64,000 nt of DNA, from NCBI RefSeq assembly GCF_015752045.1, contig NZ_JADOUS010000002.1, forward strand, positions 62,001 to 126,000, given 5' to 3'. Source of the stretch: Arthrobacter_D sp015752045 (lineage in GTDB: Bacteria > Actinomycetota > Actinomycetes > Actinomycetales > Micrococcaceae). The notes beneath the pieces were generated by a model that was not told the origin of the DNA, did no database searches, and was given only the letters and a program-made list of their open reading frames with translations. How positions within the stretch are numbered: the stretch's first letter is position 1; every line of letters starts with the position of its first letter. This document shows positions 25,410 to 34,261 of the stretch, in pieces. The position numbers and the translations under genes were made by a program.

Positions 25410-25883
25410 TCAGGCCCGGCTCGGCCGGTTCCTGCGGAGCCAGAGGAGTCCGAGGATCGGCAGGATGAGCGGGACGAACCCGTAGCCGCGGCCGAAGGCC
25501 GACCACACCGTCTCACTGGGGAACGCCTGTGCGTCGAGGATGCTGAGGAGCCCCACCGTGACGACGCCCACCAGTTCGGTGGTCACGGCGACCACGGAGA
25601 CCCGGTACGCCCGCGCGCCGGGCCGGGCGAGGGACACGGTCGCCACGATGTACACCACGGCTGCGACGGCCGACAGCAGGTACGCGACCGGGGCCTCACC
25701 GAACTTCGTCGCGATCTGGAACGCGGCCCTGGCCGTCGCCGCGAGGGCGAAGACGCCGTAGACCGCGATCAGGAGCCGCCCGGGCCCGCTTGCGCGGCCA
25801 GCCCCGTCCGCCGCGGTCCCGGCAGACGCCGCCCCGCCACCGGGTCGCGGCGCCGGCGTCGCACCGTTGTTCTGCCTGCTCAC
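25410..25883 (-). CDS. Small membrane protein of unknown function
   Basis: 157 residues from a GTG start that shares GTGA with the stop of the upstream gene. A Pro/Ala-rich N-terminus is followed by four hydrophobic segments, from RLLIAVYGVFALAATARA to VPLILPILGLLWLRRN. No catalytic motif is visible. Coupling to the 122-residue membrane protein and truB suggests co-expression only. Confidence 0.6.
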   Translation of the reverse strand: MSRQNNGATPAPRPGGGAASAGTAADGAGRASGPGRLLIAVYGVFALAATARAAFQIATKFGEAPVAYLLSAVAAVVYIVATVSLARPGARAYRVSVVAVTTELVGVVTVGLLSILDAQAFPSETVWSAFGRGYGFVPLILPILGLLWLRRNRPSRA

Positions 25884-26248
25884 AGTCCAGCCACTCCATC
25901 CCAGATCTGCTCCATGCGGACGAGCATGACGAACACCGTCAGTCCCGCCGCCGCCAGCACGAAATTGCTCCAGCGCGTCTTCTCGAGGATCGCCCACCAG
26001 AACGCCCCGACGGGCACGAGGAGCGCGGTGAGCAGGTAGCCCCAGAACTCCCAGGCCTCACCGAGCACCGGCTCCCCGGCGAGCTGCCGGATCACGGCTC
26101 CGACGGTATAGGCGAGGAGGAAGAGCTCGACGGCGGCGATCGAGAGGATCGTGATGTCGTTGGGTGGCCGGCGGAGCACACCGGCCCCGAGGCACAGCAC
26201 CGCGGAGACGACACACACGACCACCCCGACGAGGAAGAAGGGATCCAC
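25880..26248 (-). CDS. Small four-helix membrane protein
   Basis: 122 residues, four hydrophobic segments: FFLVGVVVCVVSAVLCLGAG, TILSIAAVELFLLAYTVGAV, YLLTALLVPVGAFWWAI and FVLAAAGLTVFVMLV. Function unknown. It starts 2 nt after the truB stop and overlaps the next gene by 4 nt. Confidence 0.62.
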   Translation of the reverse strand: MDPFFLVGVVVCVVSAVLCLGAGVLRRPPNDITILSIAAVELFLLAYTVGAVIRQLAGEPVLGEAWEFWGYLLTALLVPVGAFWWAILEKTRWSNFVLAAAGLTVFVMLVRMEQIWDGVAGL

Positions 26249-26250
26249 GC

Positions 26251-27153
26251 CTACTCCTTGCCCCCGGGTGCGAACACCAGGAGGGCGCGGGCCGCTCCCC
26301 CGCGGTTCTCGAGCAACGCCACGAGCGTGCCGTCCGGCGCGAAGGCCGCCACGGGCCCATCCGGGTCCGCGGTCGGCGCCACCTTCCGCCCGTGCGACAC
26401 GTCGGCGGTCTCGATGTCCGAGAGTTCCCTCACCGGGAACAGTGCCCGGCCGGCGTCGTCGAGCGACAGCACCTCCAGCTCCTCGGCGAGCTGCTCGAGG
26501 GTGCGTGCCTGGTCGATGGTGTACGGACCCACCTGGGTCCGGCGGAGCGCCGTGAGGTGGCCGCCGACGCCGAGCGCGGCGCCGAGGTCACGGGCGAGCG
26601 CACGGATGTAGGTGCCGGAGCTGCACTCGACGGTCACATCGACGTCCTGGAGGCGGCCGTTGCTGACGCGCCGGATCGCATGGATGTCGAAGCGGTGGAT
26701 GGTGACGGGACGCGCGGGGAGGTGGACCTCCTCGCCGGAGCGGACCCGCGCGTAGGATCGCTCACCCTTGACCTTGATGGCGCTCACGCTGCTCGGCACC
26801 TGCTGGATCTCCCCCGTCAGCGCGACGACGGCCGTGCGGATCTCCTCCTCCGTCACCGCCGCGGCGATACTCCCGCCGGTGACCTCACCCTCGGCGTCGT
26901 CGGTGAGGGTGGACTGGCCCAGCCGGATGGTGGCGGTGTAGGTCTTCGTGGTCCCCACGATGAAGGTCAGGAGCCGGGTTGCCCGGTTGATCCCGACGAC
27001 GAGGACGCCGGTGGCCATCGGATCGAGCGTGCCGGCGTGGCCGACCTTCCGGGTCCCGGCGAGCCGGCGCAGGCGTCCGACGACGTCATGGCTGGTCCAG
27101 CCCTGCGGCTTGTCCACGATAATCAGCCCTGAGTGGACCTGCCCGGCATTCAC
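26251..27153 (-). CDS. truB: tRNA pseudouridine(55) synthase
   Basis: Makes pseudouridine 55 in the T-loop of tRNA. 300 residues from a GTG start: GLIIVDKPQGWTSHDVV, then GHAGTLDPMATGVL with catalytic D44, YTATIRLG, SVSAIKVKGERSYARVRSGE, and SGTYIRALARDLG. The start is supported by a TATACT box 7 nt upstream with only GGGAGGC between, too close for Shine-Dalgarno use. Two small membrane genes follow on the same transcript. Confidence 0.95.
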   Translation of the reverse strand: MNAGQVHSGLIIVDKPQGWTSHDVVGRLRRLAGTRKVGHAGTLDPMATGVLVVGINRATRLLTFIVGTTKTYTATIRLGQSTLTDDAEGEVTGGSIAAAVTEEEIRTAVVALTGEIQQVPSSVSAIKVKGERSYARVRSGEEVHLPARPVTIHRFDIHAIRRVSNGRLQDVDVTVECSSGTYIRALARDLGAALGVGGHLTALRRTQVGPYTIDQARTLEQLAEELEVLSLDDAGRALFPVRELSDIETADVSHGRKVAPTADPDGPVAAFAPDGTLVALLENRGGAARALLVFAPGGKE

Positions 27154-27166
27154 GCCTCCCAGTATA
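27154..27166 (-). promoter_or_regulatory. Putative truB -10 element, leaderless
   Basis: TATACT (27166-27161) then 7 nt to the GTG. It matches the consensus -10 at five of six positions. No good -35 is seen. It lies back to back with the plus-strand aminotransferase promoter. Confidence 0.5.
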
Positions 27167-27195
27167 TGGTCCGCGTCAGGACGCCCTGTGCGCGA

Positions 27196-27201
27196 TACCA
27201 T
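27196..27201 (+). promoter_or_regulatory. Putative aminotransferase -10 element, leaderless
   Basis: TACCAT with 7 nt (CCTCCGT) to the ATG at 27209. No Shine-Dalgarno sequence is present. Confidence 0.4.
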
Positions 27202-27208
27202 CCTCCGT

Positions 27209-28390
27209 ATGCCCTCCGCTCCAGCCCACGTGGTGAATGTCCCGGTCAACCAGATCCGCGAGATCACCCAGGCGGCCTGGGCCACCCCCGACGCGATCGT
27301 GCTCAGCATCGGCGAGCCGGCGTTCCCCGTGGCACGGCACGTCCTCGAGGCGGGGATGGACGCGCTGGACCGGGACGACACGAACTACACGCCCAACGCG
27401 GGGATCGCGCCGGCCAGGGCCGCCTTCGCGCAGCGGTTCTCGCAGCTGGCGGGGGTCGACGACGATCCGTCGCGCGTCTTCGTCGTGGCCGGCGCCCAGC
27501 AGGGGCTGCACCTGGCGCTCAGCACGCTCATCGGCGCGGGCGACGAGGTCCTCCTCCCGGATCCGGGGTACCCCACCTTCGCCATGACCGTCGGCCTCCT
27601 CGGCGCCACACCCGTGCCCTATCCCCTGGTGCCCGAGCACGATTTCCAGCCGCGGATCGAGGACCTGCGCGCCCTGGTCACCGGACGGACGAAGGTCCTC
27701 CTGCTCAACTCCCCCTCGAACCCCCTGGGCTCGGTGTTCGACCACGACCTCACGCGTGACCTCGTCCGGTTCGCGCACGAGCAGGACCTGTGGGTCATCT
27801 CGGACGAGTGCTATGAGGCCTTCACCTACGACGTCCCCCATGTCAGCCCGGCGCGCTTCGACGCCGGAGGACCGGAGGCCGTGCCGGAAGCCCGCGAACC
27901 CCGCGTGATCACGTCGCTGACGCTGTCCAAGACCTACGGCCTGACGGGGCTGCGGATCGGCGCGCTCGTCACGCCGCCGGGGATGGAGGCGCTGCTCAGC
28001 AACATCATGGAGGCCACGGTGTCGTGCGTCTCCGCGGCGTCGCAGCACGCCGCCGTCGCCGCCATCACCGGCCCCCAGGACTACGTGTCCACGGCGCTGC
28101 GCCACTACCGGTCGAACCGGGACGCGGCGACCGCCGTCCTCGACGGCCTGGGGATCAGTTACCTCGACGCCCGCGGCGCCTTCTACCTGTGGGCGGACCT
28201 GTCGCACGCGACCGGCGGCGACGTCCGCGCCTGGACCCGTTCGTTCCTCGCGGCCCGCGGGGTGGCGTTCGCCCCGGGGACGGCGTTCGGGGCCCGCGGC
28301 GAGGGATGGGTGAGGATCGCTCTCTGTGGCCGGACGGAGGACCTGGTCGAGGGACTCTCCCGGCTCCCTGCTCCTCCGGCGCCGAGCTGA
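27209..28390 (+). CDS. Class I/II PLP-dependent aminotransferase
   Basis: 393 residues with fold type I landmarks: IGEPAFPV, NYTPNAG, GAQQGLHLAL, PDPGYPTF, NSPSNPLGSVFD, ISDECYEAF and the PLP lysine K241 in SLTLSKTYGLTGLRIG, with the substrate-carboxylate arginine WVRIALCG near the end. It resembles aspartate/aromatic aminotransferase-type enzymes; the exact amino donor is not fixed by sequence. It is divergent from truB and ends at a strong bidirectional terminator. Confidence 0.88.
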   Translation: MPSAPAHVVNVPVNQIREITQAAWATPDAIVLSIGEPAFPVARHVLEAGMDALDRDDTNYTPNAGIAPARAAFAQRFSQLAGVDDDPSRVFVVAGAQQGLHLALSTLIGAGDEVLLPDPGYPTFAMTVGLLGATPVPYPLVPEHDFQPRIEDLRALVTGRTKVLLLNSPSNPLGSVFDHDLTRDLVRFAHEQDLWVISDECYEAFTYDVPHVSPARFDAGGPEAVPEAREPRVITSLTLSKTYGLTGLRIGALVTPPGMEALLSNIMEATVSCVSAASQHAAVAAITGPQDYVSTALRHYRSNRDAATAVLDGLGISYLDARGAFYLWADLSHATGGDVRAWTRSFLAARGVAFAPGTAFGARGEGWVRIALCGRTEDLVEGLSRLPAPPAPS

Positions 28391-28411
28391 CGCTCTCCGG
28401 CGCCGGTCCAT

Positions 28412-28450
28412 GCAGAAGGCAGCCGCCCCGTGGGGTCGGCTGCCTTCTGC
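28412..28450. terminator. Bidirectional terminator between the aminotransferase and rbfA
   Basis: GCAGAAGGCAGCCG (28412-28425) and CGGCTGCCTTCTGC (28437-28450) pair perfectly over 14 bp, with CCCC/GGGG pairing inside. The genes on both sides converge on it. Confidence 0.85.
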
Positions 28451-28472
28451 GTCGGGCTCGAACGAGGCGGGA

Positions 28473-28910
28473 CTAACGTGCCGCCTCGTCGTCCTCCGAC
28501 GTGCGGTACGGATCCGCGTCGCCCGCGAAGTTGGCGCCCTGCGCGATGGCAGCCACTTCGGCGTCGCGCTCGCGCGCCTTCTGCAGGAGTTCCTCGAGGT
28601 GGTTGGCGTTGACCGGCACCTCGTCGGGGACGAACTCGAGGGTCGGCGTGAGTCGGGCGGTGATGTTCTTGCCGACCTCCGACCGCAGCACGCCGCGTGC
28701 GGACTCGAGCGCCATCCGCGTGGCCTGCTGCTCCTCCGGGTCGCCGAGCACGGTGTAGTACAGGGTCGCGTGCTGGAGGTCGTTCGTGACGCGGGAGTCG
28801 GTGATGGTCACGGCTTCGAGCCGGGGGTCCTTCACGCGGCGCCGCAGCGCCTCGGCGACGATGACTTTGATGCGCTGCGCGAGCCGCGCGGCGCGAGCCG
28901 GATCTGCCAT
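28473..28910 (-). CDS. rbfA: 30S ribosome-binding factor A
   Basis: 145 residues of the KH-like RbfA family that assists late 16S rRNA maturation. It contains RLAQRIKVIVAEAL, VTITDSRVTNDLQHATLYYTVLG and LTPTLEFVPDEV, then an acidic C-terminal tail. It is the last gene of the nusA-infB-rbfA cluster, separated from infB by a 108-nt gap holding a hairpin. Confidence 0.95.
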   Translation of the reverse strand: MADPARAARLAQRIKVIVAEALRRRVKDPRLEAVTITDSRVTNDLQHATLYYTVLGDPEEQQATRMALESARGVLRSEVGKNITARLTPTLEFVPDEVPVNANHLEELLQKARERDAEVAAIAQGANFAGDADPYRTSEDDEAAR

Positions 28911-28976
28911 TGCTGTTACTCCTACTGAAGCTGGTCTGATGAGGAACCCGCGGGGGGTTCCGGCGGTCCGACAGGT

Positions 28977-29004
28977 CGGGCGCCCTGGAGGACCAGGGCG
29001 CCCG
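28977..29004 (-). terminator. Hairpin between infB and rbfA
   Basis: CGGGCGCCCTGG and CCAGGGCGCCCG pair over 12 bp around AGGA. It starts 14 nt after the infB stop. No U tract follows, so it may be a partial terminator or a stabilising 3' structure. Confidence 0.6.
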
Positions 29005-29018
29005 GACTGTCCTACCTG

Positions 29019-31967
29019 CTAGGCGCGGGGCTTCTCCCGCATCTCGAAGGTCTCGATGGTGTCGCCTTCCTTGACATCGTTGAACGAGCCGAGGCCGATA
29101 CCGCACTCGAAGTCGGTGCGGACTTCGGTGGCGTCGTCCTTGAAGCGCTTGAGCGAGTCCACGGAGAGGTTGTCCCCGATGACCTTGCCGTCGCGCAGGA
29201 CACGGGCCCTGGTGTTGCGTCGGATGATGCCCGAACGGACGATCGACCCGGCGATGTTGCCGAACTTCGAGGAGCGGAACACCTCGCGGACCTCTGCGGT
29301 ACCGAGCTGCACCTCCTCGTACTCCGGCTTGAGCATGCCCTTGAGGGCGAGCTCGATGTCGTCGATCGCGGCGTAGATGACCGAGTAGAAGCGCATGTCC
29401 ACGCCTTCACGCTCGGCGAGGTCCGCCACGCGCTCCGCCGGCTTCACGTTGAAGCCGATGATGATCGCGTTGTCGACGGTGGCGAGGTTGACGTCGTTCT
29501 GCGTGATGGCACCGACGCCGCGGTGGATGACGCGCAGCTGCACGCCCTCTCCCACGTCGATCTTCAGCAGCGAGTCCTCCAGGGCCTCGACGGCACCCGA
29601 CACGTCACCCTTGAGGATGAGGTTGAGGGTGTCGACCTTGCCCTCGGCGACGGCCTGGTCGAAGTCCTCGAGGCTGATGCGCTTGCGGCGCTTCGCGAGG
29701 GCCGCGTTGCGGTCCGCTGCTTCACGCTTCTCGGCGATCTGGCGGCCGGTGCGCTCGTCGTCGGTGACGAAGAACGTGTCACCTGCACGGGGGACGTTGG
29801 ACAGACCCAGCACCTGCACCGGACGGGACGGTCCCGCCGTCGTGACGATGTCGCCGTTCTCGTCGAACATCGCACGCACACGGCCGTGGGCCGTACCGGC
29901 GACGATGGTGTCGCCGACGTGCAGCGTTCCGGACTGGACCAGGACGGTGGCAACTGCACCGCGGCCCTTGTCCAGGTTCGCCTCGATCGCGATACCGCGG
30001 GCGTCCTTGTTCGGGTTGGCCCGCATGTCCAGCGCGGCGTCTGCAGTGAGCAGGACGGCCTCGAGGAGCTCGTCGATTCCCATGCCCTGCAGTGCGGAGA
30101 CGTGCACGAACATCGTGTCGCCGCCGTACTCCTCGGGTACGAGTCCGTACTCGGTGAGCTGGCCCTTGACCTTGTCCGGGTTCGCGCCTTCCTTGTCCAT
30201 CTTGTTGACGGCCACGACGATCGGCACGTTGGCCGCCTGCGCGTGGTTCAGCGCCTCTACGGTCTGCGGCATGACGCCGTCATCGGCCGCGACGACGAGC
30301 ACCGCGATGTCCGTGACCTTCGCGCCACGGGCACGCATGGCGGTGAACGCCTCGTGGCCCGGGGTGTCGATGAAAGTGATGGCGCGGGTCGTGTCCTCGT
30401 GGACGTGCTGGATCTGGTAGGCACCGATGTGCTGGGTGATGCCACCGTGCTCGCCCTCGACGACCTTGGTGTTGCGGACGGCGTCGAGCAGTCGCGTCTT
30501 ACCGTGGTCGACGTGGCCCATGACCGTGACGACCGGCGGACGTGCCTCGAGCTGCTCGTCGCCCTCTGCTTCCAGCTCCGCGTCGAAGTCGATGTCGAAG
30601 CTGCTGAGGAGCTCGCGCTCCTCGTCCTCGGGGGAGACGACCTGGATCAGGTAGCCCAGCTCCGTGCCGAGCACCTGGAAGGTGTCCTCGTCGAGGGATT
30701 GCGTCGCCGTCGCCATCTCACCGAGGTGGAACAGCACGGTGACCAGTGCGGCGGGGTTCGCCTCGATCTTGTCGGCGAAGTCCGTGATGGACGAACCGCG
30801 GCGCAAGCGGACGATGGTGTTGCCGTCTCCGCGGGGTACGCTCACGCCGCCCAGCGAAGGAGCGGACATCTGCTCCAGTTCCTGCCGCTTCGCACGCTTC
30901 GACTTGCGCTGCTTGCCACGACCGGCTCCGCCCTTGCCGAAGGCGCCGGCGGTGCCGCCGCGTCCGCGGCCGCCCTTGCCGAAGCCGCCGCCGGCGGGTG
31001 CTCCGCTGGGGCTGTTCGGTGCTCCACCGGGTCCGCGACGCGGTCCGGCACCCGCACCGGGTGCTCCGCGGCCGGGGGCAGCGGGACGCTCGGTGCGGTT
31101 CGGCATCATGCCGGGAGTGGGGCGCGAGCCCGGGGCTCCGGCGGGACGGGGTGCTCCGGGGCGCGGTGCGCCCGGACGCGGTCCACCAGCACCGGCGGCC
31201 GGACGGGGTCCACCGGCACCGGCTGCGGGGCGGGGTCCACCGGCACCGGCGGCGGGACGCTGCTGCGCATCGTCACGACGACCGGGCCGGGGCATGCCCT
31301 GCGACGGTGCGAATGGGTTGTTGCCCGGACGCGGGGGACGATCCGAACCGCGCTCGGCACCGCGATCGGTGTCGCCGCGGCGCGAGCCCATGCCCTGTGA
31401 GGGTGCGAACGGGTTGTTGCCGGGGCGGGGGGCGCCACCGGGACGGGCGCCCGACGGGCGCGTCGTTCCTGCCGACGGTGCAGCGGGGGGCGTCGCCGGG
31501 CGGGGCGCGGGGCGTGTGCCCTCGCCAGAGCCCTCGGCCGGGGTGTCCTGTGCTGCCGGAGCCGGGGTGTCCAGTGCTGCCGGGGCCGGCGTGCTCGGGG
31601 CAGCCGGTGCCGGCGTGTCCTGGGCGGGGACGGAGCCGTTGGAGAACGGCGATTCCTGCTGCGCGGCCGGGGCGGCCGGAGCTGCGGGCGCGGCCGGGGC
31701 GGGTGCCTCAGGTGCTGCCTGGGCTGCACCCGGCTTCGGGCCCGGCGAGGGTGCCGAGGGTGCCGAGGGACGTGATGGTGCGGGGGCTGCGGCCGCCTGC
31801 GGGGCGACGGCATTCGGGAAGGCGCCGCGAAGCTTCTTCACGACGGGGGCTTCGATGGTGGATGACGCCGAACGGACGAATTCGCCCAATTCCTGCAGTT
31901 TCGCAACTGCGTCTTTCGAGGTTATACCGAGCTCTTTCGCGAGCTCGTGTACGCGGACCTTGGCCAC
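29019..31967 (-). CDS. infB: Translation initiation factor IF-2
   Basis: 982 residues. Conserved N-terminal AKVRVHELAKELGITSKDAVAKL, then a 300-residue Pro/Ala/Gly/Arg-rich linker with repeats, then the GTPase core (GHVDHGKTRLLD, DTPGHEAF, NKMD) and the C-terminal beta-barrels that bind initiator tRNA (ending in FEMREKPRA). Actinobacterial IF-2 is long for this reason. The start is GTG at 31967 after GGAGAAAT. The order nusA-ylxR-infB-rbfA is classical. Confidence 0.97.
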   Translation of the reverse strand: MAKVRVHELAKELGITSKDAVAKLQELGEFVRSASSTIEAPVVKKLRGAFPNAVAPQAAAAPAPSRPSAPSAPSPGPKPGAAQAAPEAPAPAAPAAPAAPAAQQESPFSNGSVPAQDTPAPAAPSTPAPAALDTPAPAAQDTPAEGSGEGTRPAPRPATPPAAPSAGTTRPSGARPGGAPRPGNNPFAPSQGMGSRRGDTDRGAERGSDRPPRPGNNPFAPSQGMPRPGRRDDAQQRPAAGAGGPRPAAGAGGPRPAAGAGGPRPGAPRPGAPRPAGAPGSRPTPGMMPNRTERPAAPGRGAPGAGAGPRRGPGGAPNSPSGAPAGGGFGKGGRGRGGTAGAFGKGGAGRGKQRKSKRAKRQELEQMSAPSLGGVSVPRGDGNTIVRLRRGSSITDFADKIEANPAALVTVLFHLGEMATATQSLDEDTFQVLGTELGYLIQVVSPEDEERELLSSFDIDFDAELEAEGDEQLEARPPVVTVMGHVDHGKTRLLDAVRNTKVVEGEHGGITQHIGAYQIQHVHEDTTRAITFIDTPGHEAFTAMRARGAKVTDIAVLVVAADDGVMPQTVEALNHAQAANVPIVVAVNKMDKEGANPDKVKGQLTEYGLVPEEYGGDTMFVHVSALQGMGIDELLEAVLLTADAALDMRANPNKDARGIAIEANLDKGRGAVATVLVQSGTLHVGDTIVAGTAHGRVRAMFDENGDIVTTAGPSRPVQVLGLSNVPRAGDTFFVTDDERTGRQIAEKREAADRNAALAKRRKRISLEDFDQAVAEGKVDTLNLILKGDVSGAVEALEDSLLKIDVGEGVQLRVIHRGVGAITQNDVNLATVDNAIIIGFNVKPAERVADLAEREGVDMRFYSVIYAAIDDIELALKGMLKPEYEEVQLGTAEVREVFRSSKFGNIAGSIVRSGIIRRNTRARVLRDGKVIGDNLSVDSLKRFKDDATEVRTDFECGIGLGSFNDVKEGDTIETFEMREKPRA
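31174..31254 (-). repeat. Three 27-nt tandem repeats inside infB
   Basis: Three consecutive near-identical 27-nt units (31174-31200, 31201-31227, 31228-31254) encode repeated GGPRPAAGA. They lie in the disordered IF-2 linker, where repeat number can vary between strains. Confidence 0.8.
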
Positions 31968-32091
31968 ATTTCTCCTGTCTCGGTCCGCACCGAGTCAGGC
32001 ACGAACCGTCTATTTCCTACTGCTGATCCCAGTCGCAAGCGCGCCTGGCAGATCGAATGCAGAACGCAACGGATTGGTCATCGTTGCGCAC

Positions 32092-32511
32092 TCATCGCTG
32101 GGTGCTCATCGGGTTTCCATGAGGGTACTGACCCGCTTTCAGGGGGGACGGTGGTGAGTCGGAGCGTTCATCTCGACGCTCCAGGTGTGCCTGGAAGGAT
32201 GCTGCCAACTGCGCAGTGTCCACCGGCCCGCGGAAGGCCCTGTTGAAGGATTTCCGCTTGACGGCTGTTTCCATGCATGCCGGGTCGGGGTGCAGCCAAG
32301 CACCCCGTCCGGATAGCCGGCGCCGCTCATCGATGACGGCGGTAACCTGCCCGTCGATCGGTCGTGCAACAATCCGCATCACGTGTGACTGGCGGTCCCG
32401 CCGGCGGCATCCCACGCAGGTGCGTATCGGATGTGCGTCCACCGGCCGGTGCCCGGAATCGTTTCGGCGTACAGCGTCTTCCGGGCACGACTCGACAGCA
32501 GTCCCTTCCAT
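32092..32511 (-). CDS. YlxR-family RNA-binding protein
   Basis: 139 residues with the YlxR (DUF448) core: PIRTCVGCRRR, GRGAWLHPDPACMETAVKRKSFNRAF. The motif cysteines and arginines form a putative RNA-binding surface. The start at 32511 follows GGAAGGGG. The family is about 90 residues, so this protein has extra N- and C-terminal tails. Placement between nusA and infB is invariant in many bacteria; the family is linked to RNase P and transcription control in other species. Confidence 0.88.
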   Translation of the reverse strand: MEGTAVESCPEDAVRRNDSGHRPVDAHPIRTCVGCRRRDRQSHVMRIVARPIDGQVTAVIDERRRLSGRGAWLHPDPACMETAVKRKSFNRAFRGPVDTAQLAASFQAHLERRDERSDSPPSPLKAGQYPHGNPMSTQR

Positions 32512-32547
32512 TCTACCCCTTCCGATGCCGCCGCCCGACCCGCAGCG

Positions 32548-33537
32548 TCAGGCCTTCGCCGTGGAGGCCTGCTGCGCGGCGTCGGACACGATGTCGATCC
32601 GCCAGCCCGTGAGCTTGGCGGCGAGGCGTGCGTTCTGGCCTTCCTTGCCGATCGCGAGGGAGAGCTGGTAGTCCGGGACGACCACGCGCGCGGACCGGGT
32701 GGCCTCGTCGGTGATGATCACGGACGTGACCCGCGACGGCGAGAGCGAGCTGGCGATGAAGGCGGCGGCGTCGTCGTTGTAGTCCACGATGTCGATCTTC
32801 TCGTCGTTGAGCTCGTTCATGACCGCGCGGACGCGGCTGCCCATCTCGCCGATACAGGCACCCTTGGCGTTGACGCCCGGGACGTTCGCCTTCACCGCGA
32901 TCTTGGTGCGGTGCCCGGCTTCACGGGCGAGGGCGACGATCTCGACCGTCTTGTCGGCGATCTCCGGCACCTCCAGTTCGAAGAGCTTACGGACGAGGCC
33001 GGGGTGGGAGCGGGACAGGGTGATGGAGGGTCCCTTCATGCCGCGGTGCACGTCGACCACGAACGCGCGCAGCCGGGTACCGTGCAGGTACTTCTCCCCC
33101 GGCACCTGCTCCGGCGGCGGCAGGACGGCCTCCACGGAGCCGAGGTTGACCTGGATCATGTGCGGGTTGTTGCCCTGCTGGATCATGCCGGCGACGAGCT
33201 CGCCTTCCTTGCCGCGGAACTCGCCGAGGATGTTGTCGTCCTCGGCATCGCGCAGCCGCTGGAGGATGACCTGGCGCGCGGTGCTCGCGGCGATGCGTCC
33301 GAAGCCGGTCGGCGTGTCGTCGAATTCGCCGACGGGGACGCCGTCCTCGTCCTTCTCGGTGGCCCAGATCGTCACGTGTCCGGTACGGCGGTCGAGTTCC
33401 GCGCGGGCCGTCTCGTGCGAGCCCGGCGACCGATGGTAGGCGATGAGCAGTGCCTGCTCGATCGTGGGAACCAGCTTGTCGAGGGGGATCTCGCGCTCAT
33501 GCTCGAGGAGCCTCAGCGCGCTCATATCAATATCCAT
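32548..33537 (-). CDS. nusA: Transcription termination/antitermination factor NusA
   Basis: 329 residues: N-terminal polymerase-binding domain (MDIDMSALRLLEHEREIPLDKLVPTIEQAL), S1 domain, and two KH domains ending at GKEGQNARLAAKLTGWRIDI. It lacks the C-terminal acidic repeats of proteobacterial NusA, as is usual in actinobacteria. The start is set by AAGGAGACCCAC just before MDIDMSAL. It lies 10 nt after the rimP stop, in the rimP-nusA-ylxR-infB-rbfA cluster. Confidence 0.96.
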   Translation of the reverse strand: MDIDMSALRLLEHEREIPLDKLVPTIEQALLIAYHRSPGSHETARAELDRRTGHVTIWATEKDEDGVPVGEFDDTPTGFGRIAASTARQVILQRLRDAEDDNILGEFRGKEGELVAGMIQQGNNPHMIQVNLGSVEAVLPPPEQVPGEKYLHGTRLRAFVVDVHRGMKGPSITLSRSHPGLVRKLFELEVPEIADKTVEIVALAREAGHRTKIAVKANVPGVNAKGACIGEMGSRVRAVMNELNDEKIDIVDYNDDAAAFIASSLSPSRVTSVIITDEATRSARVVVPDYQLSLAIGKEGQNARLAAKLTGWRIDIVSDAAQQASTAKA

Positions 33538-33547
33538 GTGGGTCTCC

Positions 33548-34174
33548 TTACGCGTGGTGCACGGCGCCGGAGATCTCCGGATCGGCCCCATCGCTGTCAT
33601 CGTGGTGTTCATCCTCGAGATGCGCGAATTCGACCTGGACGGTCCCCTTGCGGATCTTGGAAAACTCGAGGGCGAGCGGATCGCCCTGCTTCGGCTTCAT
33701 GCCCTTCTTGACCGGCAACTGCGGGAGCAGCCGGATCCCGGTGTCCGACACTTCCTGCAGGCGGCCGAGGATCGCGTCGCCGGTCAGCGGCTTCACCTCG
33801 ACCATGCGCCCCACGTTGCGGCGCCAGTGCCGCGGTTCGGTGAGGGGACGGGAGACCCCGGGTGACGAGACTTCGAGGTTGTACGGACGATCATCGTCCT
33901 CGAGGCTGTCCATCGCCGTGGAGAGGTCCGTGGAGATGGCGGAGATCACATCGAAGCCGACGCTTCCTGTCGCATCCTCGGGCAGGTCGACGACGATGTG
34001 GACCGTGCGGTGGGAACCCGCGACCTTGACTTCGACGTCCTCCAGGTAGAGGTTGTGCTGGTCGACGACCGGCATCAGTCTGGTCCTGAGGTGCTGCGCT
34101 TCGGCCTGCAGCTCGACCTCCGAGGCCGACTTGCGGGTCGAGGCATGATTTTCGTTCCCGGACCGGACCGCCAT
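33548..34174 (-). CDS. rimP: Ribosome maturation factor RimP
   Basis: 208 residues. RimP signature: LEVSSPGVSRPLTEPRHWRRNVGRMVEVKPL, plus LYLEDVEVKVAGSHRTVHIVVDLP. It assists 30S assembly. MAVRSGNEN is chosen because GGGAGGCAGTC precedes it at normal spacing; an ATG 45 nt further upstream is possible. It is the first gene of the nusA cluster on the minus strand and divergent from the DUF4439 gene. Confidence 0.94.
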   Translation of the reverse strand: MAVRSGNENHASTRKSASEVELQAEAQHLRTRLMPVVDQHNLYLEDVEVKVAGSHRTVHIVVDLPEDATGSVGFDVISAISTDLSTAMDSLEDDDRPYNLEVSSPGVSRPLTEPRHWRRNVGRMVEVKPLTGDAILGRLQEVSDTGIRLLPQLPVKKGMKPKQGDPLALEFSKIRKGTVQVEFAHLEDEHHDDSDGADPEISGAVHHA

Positions 34175-34261
34175 GACTGCCTCCCACTCGATGATGTTGT
34201 GCTCCAAGAGTACCGACATTCCGCGGCACCGGCGGTATCGGCGGGGGAAACGGGAAGCGCC

